From NCBI GenBank assembly GCA_947575275.1, contig CANPMS010000001.1, forward strand, positions 62,001-126,000: a stretch of DNA of 64,000 bases. The letters run 5' to 3'. This DNA is from an uncultured Clostridium sp. (GTDB lineage Bacteria > Bacillota > Clostridia > Lachnospirales > Lachnospiraceae). Positions 52,712 through 60,862 of this stretch are shown piece after piece (within the stretch, counting starts at the first letter, position 1; each line of letters begins with the position of its first letter). A program made the translations under genes and the position numbers. The notes beneath the pieces are model-generated. The model saw only the letters and a program-made list of their open reading frames with translations, was not told where the DNA came from and did not search any database.

Positions 52712-53664
52712 TAACGGTGACAGAAAAAGCAGAAACAAAAAGAATGGATCAGCCAAAGGCTGATATGGAAGCGGGAAAGAAGGGTACGGAAGGTGAGGTA
52801 AGGCGCGTGAAGTCCGGTCTGGTGTTGGAGGGAGGCGGTATGCGTGGAATCTACACTGCTGGAGTTCTGGACGTATTTATGGAACAGGGAGTGAGCTTTG
52901 ACGGCGTCATTGGCGTTTCGGCAGGAGCATTGCATGGCTCTTCTTTTTTGTCAGGGCAGAAGGGGCGGAGTATCCGTTTCTATAAAGAGTATTGTGGTGA
53001 CAAGCGGTTTATGAGCATGAGAAACCTGATTCTTACCGGTGATATTGCAGGGGAACAGTTCTGTTATCATGAGATTCCGGACAGGCTGGATCCATACGAT
53101 TATGAGGAATTTAATAGGGCGAAATCCAAAACGGAATTTTATGTAACCTGCAGCAACCTTGAGACGGGAAAACCGGAGTATTTAAAAATTACAGATATGC
53201 GCAGTCAGGTGGATTTAATCCGTGCATCAGCTTCCCTGCCGTATGTTTCACGGATTGTTGAGGCAGACGGGATGAAGCTTTTAGACGGCGGCTGTTGTGA
53301 TAGTATTCCGGTTCTTAAGTTCCGTGAGATGGGCTTTAAGCGCACTGTGGTGATTCTGACCCGCCATAGGGGATATGTGAAGGAGCCGGAGCAGACAAAG
53401 CTTGCCAGGCTGTATTACCGAAAATATCCGAATTTTATCAGGGCTGTGAAGAATCGGCATAAGGTTTACAACGGGACGATTCGGAGGATAGAAAAACTGG
53501 AGGCAAAAGGGGAAATTTTTGTGATACGTCCCAGCAGAAATCTTACGATTGGGCGAACAGAGGATAATCCGGTAAAGCTTCAACAGACCTATGATATTGG
53601 ACGGTGTGATGCGCTGTGCAGAATGCGGGATTTGAAGCAGTGGCTGGAGAGCCGGGATGTATAA
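52699..53664 (+). CDS. Patatin-like phospholipase
   Basis: A serine acyl hydrolase. The oxyanion-hole GGGMRG (about 45-50), nucleophile elbow GVSAG (about 73-77) and DGG dyad motif (about 195-197, LLDGGCCDSIPV) are all intact. 321 residues, with a ~40-residue charged N-terminal extension whose start is uncertain (ATG 52699 or ATG 52744). No signal peptide. It resembles the bacterial RssA/YjjU group. Substrate lipid unknown. Confidence 0.88.
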   Translation: MGSVITVTEKAETKRMDQPKADMEAGKKGTEGEVRRVKSGLVLEGGGMRGIYTAGVLDVFMEQGVSFDGVIGVSAGALHGSSFLSGQKGRSIRFYKEYCGDKRFMSMRNLILTGDIAGEQFCYHEIPDRLDPYDYEEFNRAKSKTEFYVTCSNLETGKPEYLKITDMRSQVDLIRASASLPYVSRIVEADGMKLLDGGCCDSIPVLKFREMGFKRTVVILTRHRGYVKEPEQTKLARLYYRKYPNFIRAVKNRHKVYNGTIRRIEKLEAKGEIFVIRPSRNLTIGRTEDNPVKLQQTYDIGRCDALCRMRDLKQWLESRDV

Positions 53665-53702
53665 GGGATTTGTTTGACATCGGATTGAGAGGAAGATAAG
53701 GA

Positions 53703-55031
53703 GTGAAACAAAAGAATGACCTGACAGAAGGAGGGATTGCCTTAACAGTAATTACCTTTGCAGTTCCCTTTCTGTTAGCAAATATTGTCCAGGCGCTTTA
53801 TGGTGCAGTGGATTTGTTGGTAGTAGGACGCTACTGCGGCAGAAGCGCGGTAGCTGCGGTGTCCACAGGAACCCAGGTAACCCAGATTATCACCAGTATC
53901 ATTACCGGGCTGACGCTGGGAAGCACGGTAATGGTAGGAAGCTATGTGGGACAGAAGAGGCCGGATGAGGTGAAAAAGACGATCGGCACCAGTCTCTGTC
54001 TCTTTGCAGTCGCCGGGGTGATCCTGTCGGCGTTGCTTTTTGTGCTCTGCAGCCATATATTGACCCTCCTTCAGACGCCGCAGGAGGCCTTTGCTGAGGC
54101 GATGCAATATGTGCAGACCTGTGCTTGCGGCGTAGTGTTTCTATGCGGCTATAATGCGGTCAGTGCGGTGCTGAGGGGTTATGGAGATGCTAAAAGCCCG
54201 CTGATTTTTGTAGTGGTTGCCGGCTGTATGAATATTGTGGGTGATGTGGTGCTGGTCAAATATTTTCGCATGGGGGTCAGAGGAACTGCAATCGCCACGA
54301 TTTTTTCCCAGGGCTTTTCCATGTTCTGTGCTATGGCATACTTAAACAAGCGGGATTTCATTTTCAAATTCCGACTGGAGAACTTACGCTTCCACAGACA
54401 AAAGGGAAGGGAATTGATGGGGATTGGAATTCCCATCTCACTGCAGGAGTGTATGGTGAGGCTGTCTTTTCTCTATCTGACATCTGTGACCAACGCTCTT
54501 GGTGTAGCGGCATCCTCGGCAGTGGGCATCGCCAGCAAATATGACGTGTTTGCCATGCTTCCGGCGACTTCTATTGCCAGCGCTCTGGCTTCGATTGTGG
54601 CACAGAATTACGGGGCGAAAAAATATGACCGCATAAACCGGGCTCTCTGGGTGGGGATTTTGGCAGCGGCGCCGTTTTCTTTGGCGTTCTTTCTCTGGGC
54701 ACAGATTTCACCTGAGTCCATGATTGGGCTGTTCTCAAAAGATCGCTCCATTTTGGAAGCGGGGGTTCCGTTCTTTCGGGCATGCAGTTTTGATTATCTC
54801 TGTGTATTATTTGTGTTCTCCATGAACGGCTATCTCAATGGTCGTGGAAAGACCATCTTTACCATGATAAGCTGCTGCTTCGGCGCATTGGCTCTGCGTA
54901 TGCCTATGATCAGTCTGGTATGCAGACTGATGCCGGACAATCTGGGCATGCTTGGAATCGTGGCCCCCACAGTGTCGGGAATTATGGCAGTTTATACTGC
55001 CATGTATGTATTTAAGCTGGGAAAAAGCTAA
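53703..55031 (+). CDS. MATE-family efflux transporter, full length
   Basis: A 12-helix cation-driven exporter of the DinF/NorM type (442 residues). N-terminal GIALTVITFAVPFLLANIVQALYGAVD and, in the second lobe, MGIGIPISLQECMVRLSFLYLTSVTNALG follow the two-fold pattern. It starts at GTG 53703 behind AGAGGAAG. A second, much shorter MATE faces it from the other strand, separated by a shared terminator. Confidence 0.92.
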   Translation: MKQKNDLTEGGIALTVITFAVPFLLANIVQALYGAVDLLVVGRYCGRSAVAAVSTGTQVTQIITSIITGLTLGSTVMVGSYVGQKRPDEVKKTIGTSLCLFAVAGVILSALLFVLCSHILTLLQTPQEAFAEAMQYVQTCACGVVFLCGYNAVSAVLRGYGDAKSPLIFVVVAGCMNIVGDVVLVKYFRMGVRGTAIATIFSQGFSMFCAMAYLNKRDFIFKFRLENLRFHRQKGRELMGIGIPISLQECMVRLSFLYLTSVTNALGVAASSAVGIASKYDVFAMLPATSIASALASIVAQNYGAKKYDRINRALWVGILAAAPFSLAFFLWAQISPESMIGLFSKDRSILEAGVPFFRACSFDYLCVLFVFSMNGYLNGRGKTIFTMISCCFGALALRMPMISLVCRLMPDNLGMLGIVAPTVSGIMAVYTAMYVFKLGKS

Positions 55032-55080
55032 AGAGCTGGTGAACAGAGTCCTAAGGACCCTTTACCAGCTCTTTTCTTTT
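55030..55080. terminator. Bidirectional terminator between the two MATE genes
   Basis: AAAGAGCTGGT (55030-55040) and ACCAGCTCTTT (55064-55074) are exact complements, with inner pairs between GAGTCC and GGACCC. TTTTCTTTT follows on the + strand. The stop of the minus-strand MATE (55053-55051) is inside the loop region. Confidence 0.9.
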
Positions 55081-55740
55081 CCAGTGTCCGGTCCGATACC
55101 AGAGATAAGAAATAACGTAATTTACAAACCAGCCCAGGGGGACTGCATACCATACAAATTGAATGCCCCAGACAGGAGAGCATAGCTGTGCCACTGCCAC
55201 CCGGATGGAAAGGTTAAGCAGGTTTCCCAACATGTATACGATGACATCGCCTGCGCCCCGCAGAATCCCGTCAGTACATGCCTTAAAGCCCAGGAAGGAT
55301 AAGAAACAGCCAATAAACCGCACATAGCTTTCTCCGGTCGCGTATGCCACAGGTGAGGATTCAATCTCCATAAAGAAGGAAAGAAGCGGGCGGTAAAAGA
55401 GCTGGCTGACGATGAAAATAATTGCGCCGAAGCATAGAATAATGATATAGGAAATCCGGTATCCTTCCTTTGCCCGTTCAAGCTGTCCTGCTCCCAGGTA
55501 CTGGCTGGTGAGAACAGAGGAACCGATTCCGCCGCCGATTGCTACCATGATAAAGATATTGGTGAAGGAGTAGGAAGCGCCTACTGCCGCCAGAGCTTGT
55601 TCTCCCACAAACCTTCCCACAATGACAGAATCTGCCATATTATAAAACTGTTGAAATAGATTTCCGATAATAATAGGCAGAGCAAAGAGCAGGAGCGAAC
55701 GTCCTGGCGCACCGGTAAGAAGGGACTGCTTGTTTGCCAT
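55051..55740 (-). CDS. Half-length MATE transporter (internal in-frame loss)
   Basis: About 229 residues, roughly half of a MATE. It opens like an N-lobe (LLTGAPGRSLLLFALPIIIGN, then NMADSVIVGRFVGEQALAAVG) and ends like a C-lobe: ACTDGILRGAGDVIVYMLGN, NLSIRVAVAQL and PLGWFVNYVISYLWYRTGHW are what one expects in the last three helices. The central half is missing but the frame is open, so a clean in-frame deletion, perhaps by recombination between the two similar lobes, is more likely than decay. About six helices remain. It may be inactive, or work as a dimer. AGGAGA precedes the ATG on the minus strand. Confidence 0.8.
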   Translation of the reverse strand: MANKQSLLTGAPGRSLLLFALPIIIGNLFQQFYNMADSVIVGRFVGEQALAAVGASYSFTNIFIMVAIGGGIGSSVLTSQYLGAGQLERAKEGYRISYIIILCFGAIIFIVSQLFYRPLLSFFMEIESSPVAYATGESYVRFIGCFLSFLGFKACTDGILRGAGDVIVYMLGNLLNLSIRVAVAQLCSPVWGIQFVWYAVPLGWFVNYVISYLWYRTGHWKRKELVKGP

Positions 55741-55862
55741 AAAAATATCTCCTAATACGATAAATGTCATCTTTTCCTATATTAATGATATAAAACAGGC
55801 GGGAAAATTCCTGGAAAAATCAGGATTTACACTGAGAATTATTTGTATTTCGGCGGTTTATG

Positions 55863-55891
55863 TTGACAAAATAAAAAATCAGATTTATAAT
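55863..55891 (+). promoter_or_regulatory. Perfect consensus sigma-A promoter
   Basis: TTGACA (55863-55868), 17 bp, TATAAT (55886-55891): all twelve consensus bases and ideal spacing. Start near 55898, 65 bases before the Lys/Ala-rich protein. Confidence 0.9.
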
Positions 55892-55962
55892 TCCTTCAAC
55901 AACGTCAATACGCGATGCAGTTTGGAACAAGAGTGTTCCGGCTGGGACGAGGAGGAGAAAAA

Positions 55963-56328
55963 ATGGCGGAGAAGAAAGATGCCGTAAAAGCAGTGGAGAC
56001 CAAAGAAGCAGCGCCTAATGCAGCTAAGGCAACTGAGAAGAAGCCGGAAGAGAAGAAGGCAGCAGCGACAAAGACAGAGACAGAAAAGAAGGCACCTGCG
56101 AAGAAAACTCCTGCTAAAAAGGCGGATCCAAAGACAAACGTTGTGGTCGAGTTTGCCGGTCGTCAGACTGTCGTAAAGGATGTGCTTGCGGCAGCAACGA
56201 AGGCATTTAAGGCAACTCACAAGGGCGTTAATATCAAGACGATTGATGTTTATGTGAAACCGGAAGAGAATGTGGCTTACTATGTAGTAAACGGAGAAGG
56301 TTCTGACGATTACAAAGTAAATCTCTAA
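55963..56328 (+). CDS. Lys/Ala-rich basic-tail protein (DUF6465-like)
   Basis: The ~121-residue product has an N-terminal half made almost wholly of Lys, Ala, Glu, Thr and Pro (AEKKDAVKAVETKEAAP ... EKKAPAKKTPAKKADP), like histone H1 tails, followed by a ~70-residue folded domain (TNVVVEFAGRQTVVKDVLAAA ... IKTIDVYVKPEENVAYYVVNG). This fits DUF6465 of Lachnospiraceae. A nucleoid- or nucleic-acid-binding role is an inference from composition. GAGGAGG precedes the ATG and the promoter is a perfect consensus, so it should be highly expressed. A hairpin follows at 56357. Confidence 0.75.
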   Translation: MAEKKDAVKAVETKEAAPNAAKATEKKPEEKKAAATKTETEKKAPAKKTPAKKADPKTNVVVEFAGRQTVVKDVLAAATKAFKATHKGVNIKTIDVYVKPEENVAYYVVNGEGSDDYKVNL

Positions 56329-56356
56329 TTACGGATAGTGATAACTGAAGGAAATG

Positions 56357-56405
56357 AAAAAGGATCCCGCACCTGCCTTTGAGCAGATGCAGGGTCCTTT
56401 TCTAT
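56357..56405 (+). terminator. Probable terminator after the Lys/Ala-rich gene
   Basis: AAAAGGA (56358-56364) pairs with TCCTTTT (56395-56401), and CCTGC pairs with GCAGG further in, with a bulge between. T-rich tail follows. Confidence 0.6.
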
Positions 56406-56436
56406 CATATATTTTTAGGATGGAGTGGATGCGGGA

Positions 56437-57846
56437 ATGACACAAGAAGAGAGAATTTGTCTGCCGGAAGGTTTTGAAAGAAAGATGCAAAGGCTGTTGG
56501 GGGCAGAATACGAAGCCTTTATGCAAAGCTATGAAAATGAGAGGGTACAGGGACTGCGATTTAACACTTTGAAGGGGGAGTTGGGAACGTTAAAAGGACG
56601 CTGCCAGGAGTCTTTTGGTTTAAGGCAGGTACCCTGGTGCCGGGACGGATTTTATTATGACAGTGAGATGAGACCGGGAAAGCACCCGTACCATGATGCG
56701 GGTATGTACTATATCCAGGAGCCAAGCGCCATGGCGGCGGTATCTTTGCTGGGTATCATTCCCGGAGAGTTTGTTTTGGATTTATGCGCCGCTCCCGGAG
56801 GAAAGACCAGTCATGCCGCCGCTCAGCTTGGAGGAACCGGGCTTTTGGTCAGTAATGAGATTCACCCGCTGCGTGCCAAGGCGCTGTCCCAGAATGTGGA
56901 GCGCATGGGAATCCCCAATGGGGTGGTTACAAGTGAGGATTCCGCCAGGCTTAAGGAAGTGTTTGGGGAGTTTTTTGACAGGATTATCGTGGACGCGCCC
57001 TGCTCCGGGGAGGGAATGTTCCGAAAGGATGGGCAGGCGAAACGGGAGTGGAGTGAGAAAAATGTGATGCTTTGTGCAGAGAGGCAGCAGAAGATTCTCC
57101 ACAATGCGGCAGAGATGTTAAAGCCGGGCGGAAGGCTGGTTTACTCCACCTGTACCTTTTCACCGGAGGAGAACGAGGAGCAGATAGCCGGATTCCTTTC
57201 CTCCCATCCGGAGTTTTCCGTTGTGGTACTGACTGGTCAGGAACGTCTGCCAGGATTGTCGGAGGGATTTTTTCCGCTTCCGGAAACGTTCCGCATTTGG
57301 CCTCACAGGTCAGAGGGGGAGGGGCATTATCTGGCTTTGCTGGAAAAAGGAGGAGAGGGGGGAATGCAAAGACGGCAGACCTCAGAGAAATTCTGGAAAG
57401 ACAGGGCATGTATTAAAGTTATCAGGGAATGTCTTAAGGCGCTGCTTTCAGAAGACTGTTATAACCAATGGGAGCAGGAGGGAATGTTTGACAGATTGAC
57501 AGCCTTTGGAGATCAGATTTACAGCGTGCCGAAAGGCATGCCTGCACTCGGCGGGCTGCGTGTGCTGCGCCCCGGGCTTCACCTGGGAAGTCTTAAGAAG
57601 AACCGATTTGAACCATCCCATGCTCTGGCTCTTTCCCTTTCTCCTGAAAAGGTGAGAAGCCAGGCCAGCTTTTTGCCATGCAGTGAAGAGATCCGCCTGT
57701 ATCTTGCAGGAAATCCGCTGCGGTCAGACAGGCAGCAGACAGGCTGGACGTTAATCTGCGTAGACGGATATTCCATAGGCTGGGCAAAATCATCCGGCGG
57801 TCTGCTTAAGAATCATTATCCCAAAGGGCTGCGGATACCCTGCTAG
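56437..57846 (+). CDS. RsmF-type rRNA m5C methyltransferase (NOL1/NOP2/Sun)
   Basis: A SAM-dependent rRNA cytosine-5 methyltransferase. Motif I is LDLCAAPGGKTSHAAAQL (near 112-130), motif IV VDAPCSGEGMFRKD with one catalytic Cys (near 185-198), motif VI YSTCTFSPEENEEQI with the other (near 230-245). A C-terminal ~180-residue extension similar to the RsmF/YebU PUA-like region completes about 469 residues. The exact rRNA site is not shown. ATG 56437 is preferred over GTG 56425. Its stop shares the palindrome CTAG with the convergent gene. Confidence 0.9.
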   Translation: MTQEERICLPEGFERKMQRLLGAEYEAFMQSYENERVQGLRFNTLKGELGTLKGRCQESFGLRQVPWCRDGFYYDSEMRPGKHPYHDAGMYYIQEPSAMAAVSLLGIIPGEFVLDLCAAPGGKTSHAAAQLGGTGLLVSNEIHPLRAKALSQNVERMGIPNGVVTSEDSARLKEVFGEFFDRIIVDAPCSGEGMFRKDGQAKREWSEKNVMLCAERQQKILHNAAEMLKPGGRLVYSTCTFSPEENEEQIAGFLSSHPEFSVVVLTGQERLPGLSEGFFPLPETFRIWPHRSEGEGHYLALLEKGGEGGMQRRQTSEKFWKDRACIKVIRECLKALLSEDCYNQWEQEGMFDRLTAFGDQIYSVPKGMPALGGLRVLRPGLHLGSLKKNRFEPSHALALSLSPEKVRSQASFLPCSEEIRLYLAGNPLRSDRQQTGWTLICVDGYSIGWAKSSGGLLKNHYPKGLRIPC

Positions 57847-59306
57847 TTCTTCTTTGATGATTTCCGATGATTGACTTCTACTGTAATCAGGTCTGCCATG
57901 TTCAGGCGAAAAGATTTGATTTCTTCCCGCGTTGCGGGAATGTAGTGCTCTAAAATCGGAAGCAGAACCAGAGCTGTGATGCCGGCGGTGAAGCCGCCAT
58001 TATAGAGCACAAAGCCGCCATGCAGCATTATGGTTGCAGTGCATATGGAGGCGCATAAGAAACCGCTTAAAATACCTGCACGGATTCCATATCGCCCTGT
58101 AATGGGACTTAAACCGGTGGCGAAAGCCACGCTGTTTAGGTAACTCTGGGTGGAGATAGACCAGGTCAGCTCACGCCCGTCGATATGACAGAAGAACATG
58201 GTCACCAGATACAGGCACAGATAGCCGAAAAGAATGGGCCAGATATTTCGCGGGTGCTGTCCCATTGCCGTGAATGTCAGTGCTCCCAGAACAATTCCGA
58301 AGGTGGGACCTGTAAAGCCTGCGCCTTCAGTTAAGAAGATGACCAGATTTAGGTAAGCCAGGAATAAAAATCCATAGAAGCCGATATTAATCAGGCAGAT
58401 TGGCATTCCGTATTTTTCAGCAAAGTCGCTGCGAAATCCCGTATCCCTTATAAGATGGGAAAAACTGCGAAAGCTTCTACCGTTTAAGAGATAACCCATA
58501 AGGATACATATCGTAAAAATTGTAATATAAAAACAGTTGGCGTATAAGCGGAAGTTGTGGTGGAAGCTGGCATAGATGGGATTATCGCGGACGATGACGT
58601 CGGGAGGGGTGATACCCATGGTCCTATACATAAAGTTATAGATAAAAAAACCGAAAATGCCAAAGGCAAGACCACCGTTGTAAAGATTGTAACCTTTATG
58701 CCAGGCGTGGGCTCCAGGAAGGATTGCGGGGACAACATATCCTAAAAGCAGGCTGAACGCAATCGTCAGGAGAATTCCGGGTACAGTGAGATTGACCTGA
58801 CCGAAAATGAATTGTTCTCTTTCAGTGTAGCGGAATAAAAACTCGCTGATAAAGGGGGCGAAGGAGGTCGCAAACATGCAAATGTGCAGATTATTCTTAA
58901 AGTCAAGCTTTTTGTGGTGCAGATAGAGGAAAGGAGCCAAAAAGCAGGGCCACATATTCAGAAAATTCAGTCCATAAAAGCAGTGCGCCACCACAAGAAA
59001 ATATCCTGCCAAAGTATTGGTGTGGGAATCCCCTTTTAAACAGATCATAAATACAAAGCATGCCATGCCGCAGGCTCCGGCATTTAACATAGCGCTGGCA
59101 AGCCCGCCAATAAACAGGTAATCTGTCACAAGAGGACACGGTGAAATCATAATCAGATACCAGTTGCGAAAGACGTTTCCCCACTCGCCGGTATAGACAG
59201 AGGCGACAATGGACGAGATTAGAAGCGATGCAGAAAAACCAAAGACAATTCCATTGATAATATCGCTGTTGCTGTAATTTAGCTTTTTTCTGCTTATATG
59301 TTTCAT
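57843..59306 (-). CDS. DUF1576 integral membrane protein
   Basis: A 487-residue protein with about 12 membrane segments. The order of His- and Gly-rich loops, for example LLLGYVVPAILPGAHAWHKG and GLAFGIFGFFIYNF, matches the DUF1576 family of clostridia. No transport substrate or enzymatic motif can be recognised. GGAGG lies ahead of the start on the minus strand. The 155-base gap to the divergent carboxypeptidase gene holds likely promoters in both directions but none in ideal spacing. Confidence 0.75.
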   Translation of the reverse strand: MKHISRKKLNYSNSDIINGIVFGFSASLLISSIVASVYTGEWGNVFRNWYLIMISPCPLVTDYLFIGGLASAMLNAGACGMACFVFMICLKGDSHTNTLAGYFLVVAHCFYGLNFLNMWPCFLAPFLYLHHKKLDFKNNLHICMFATSFAPFISEFLFRYTEREQFIFGQVNLTVPGILLTIAFSLLLGYVVPAILPGAHAWHKGYNLYNGGLAFGIFGFFIYNFMYRTMGITPPDVIVRDNPIYASFHHNFRLYANCFYITIFTICILMGYLLNGRSFRSFSHLIRDTGFRSDFAEKYGMPICLINIGFYGFLFLAYLNLVIFLTEGAGFTGPTFGIVLGALTFTAMGQHPRNIWPILFGYLCLYLVTMFFCHIDGRELTWSISTQSYLNSVAFATGLSPITGRYGIRAGILSGFLCASICTATIMLHGGFVLYNGGFTAGITALVLLPILEHYIPATREEIKSFRLNMADLITVEVNHRKSSKKN

Positions 59307-59461
59307 AAGTGAATCCTCCGTATTTTGCTTCTTCTATTCTTATCATGCTACGCTCAGCAGGTTCGTATTCGGTATGATAAACAAGATTTTTGTATAGTAT
59401 AGCAGAATATCGCTCCGATTTCCAGAATAGGATAGAGTAATGAAAAAAAGTCGGTGGGACA

Positions 59462-60745
59462 ATGGTGGGACGAAACCGGATTATAGGGCTGATGACAGGA
59501 ATCACCCTGGGCTTTGCTGTGTGGGGGGCAGAAAGCAGATATATAAACAGTATAATTTATGAACCGGAAAAGGCGGTCACGACAGTACAGGAACGTACCG
59601 TTACGGCAGAAGCTGTGACGCAGGATTCTCTTAATCTGCATTCTCTAAGCGCTGTGTTGATAGATGGTGAGAGCGGAAGAATCCTGTACGGGAAGGACGA
59701 GCATACAGTACGCCCCATGGCCAGCACTACAAAAATCATGACCTGTATTCTTGCCCTGGAAAACGGATCTCTATCAGATACTTGCACTGTGTCCGCAGTT
59801 GCGGCTTCCCAGCCCAAGGTACATTTGGGCGCGCCCAAGGGTACATCGTTTTGCCTGAAGGATTTACTTTATTCCCTGATGTTGGAATCTCACAACGATT
59901 CTGCTGTGGTGATTGCGGAGCATATTGGGGGGAGTGTGGAGGGGTTTGCTGCCATGATGAATGAGAAAGCGCGCTCGATTGGCTGTAAGGACACCACGTT
60001 CCTGACTCCAAATGGACTGGATGCGGCGGTGACTCTGGCGGACGGAAGCCAGATAGTACACAGTACCACGGCAGCAGATTTGGCAGCAATCCTGCGTTAC
60101 TGTATCAGTGAATCTCCACAAAGAGAGAAATTTCTGGAGATTACAAGAACCTCCTCATACAGTTTTTCTGACACTAAAGGGAAGCGCTCCTTTTCCTGCA
60201 ACAATCACAATGCTCTTCTTACCATGATGGACGGAGCGCTGACGGGAAAAACCGGGTTTACCGGGGGAGCGGGGTATTCGTATGTAGGCGCCGTAAAAGA
60301 TGGGGATAGGACATTTGTGGCAGCATTTTTAGGCTGTGGCTGGCCGCCTCACAAGACCTGGAAATGGTCAGATGCGCGTACGCTGTTTTCCTTTGGAAAA
60401 GACAATTTTACATACTGTGATGTATATCAGGAGCCCAAGCTGACAGCTGTACCGGTAAAAGACGGGGTGGATGATGTTCCCATTCCACTGACCACAGGGC
60501 TTTCTGAGAATGAGAAGCATCTTGAGATTCTTCTGGGAAAGGAGGAAAAGGTAACATGTCAGGTGGATGTGCCTGATGTTTTGAGGGCTCCCGTAAGGAA
60601 GGGAGATATGGTGGGAAATATCACTTACGCTTTAAATGGGGTGACGATCGCTGTCTATCCCGTTTATGCAGATGGCTCTATGGAACGCTGGAGCTTTGCT
60701 TACTGTCTGGAAAATCTCAGGGACTTCTTTCTGATAGATGATTGA
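59462..60745 (+). CDS. D-alanyl-D-alanine carboxypeptidase (class A-type PBP, DacF-like)
   Basis: A low-molecular-weight penicillin-binding protein that trims the terminal D-Ala of stem peptides. The N-terminus has a signal-anchor (MVGRNRIIGLMTGITLGFAVW). The active site has Ser-x-x-Lys as STTK in PMASTTKIMTC (near 84), SHN in LESHNDSAVV (near 140) and KTG in TGKTGFTGGAGYSY (near 262). A C-terminal ~110-residue beta-rich domain follows. 427 residues. The start ATG follows GGTGGG. It is a single gene ahead of the decarboxylase operon. Confidence 0.93.
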   Translation: MVGRNRIIGLMTGITLGFAVWGAESRYINSIIYEPEKAVTTVQERTVTAEAVTQDSLNLHSLSAVLIDGESGRILYGKDEHTVRPMASTTKIMTCILALENGSLSDTCTVSAVAASQPKVHLGAPKGTSFCLKDLLYSLMLESHNDSAVVIAEHIGGSVEGFAAMMNEKARSIGCKDTTFLTPNGLDAAVTLADGSQIVHSTTAADLAAILRYCISESPQREKFLEITRTSSYSFSDTKGKRSFSCNNHNALLTMMDGALTGKTGFTGGAGYSYVGAVKDGDRTFVAAFLGCGWPPHKTWKWSDARTLFSFGKDNFTYCDVYQEPKLTAVPVKDGVDDVPIPLTTGLSENEKHLEILLGKEEKVTCQVDVPDVLRAPVRKGDMVGNITYALNGVTIAVYPVYADGSMERWSFAYCLENLRDFFLIDD

Positions 60746-60862
60746 AAAAAATAAAAATTATAAAAATTACTTGAATTTTGCAGTCCATCATTATACAATT
60801 ACAAAACGAAGTTTAGAAAAAGGCATTTATTGTGCCAATATTTCAAAATGGAGGGTTGCGAT

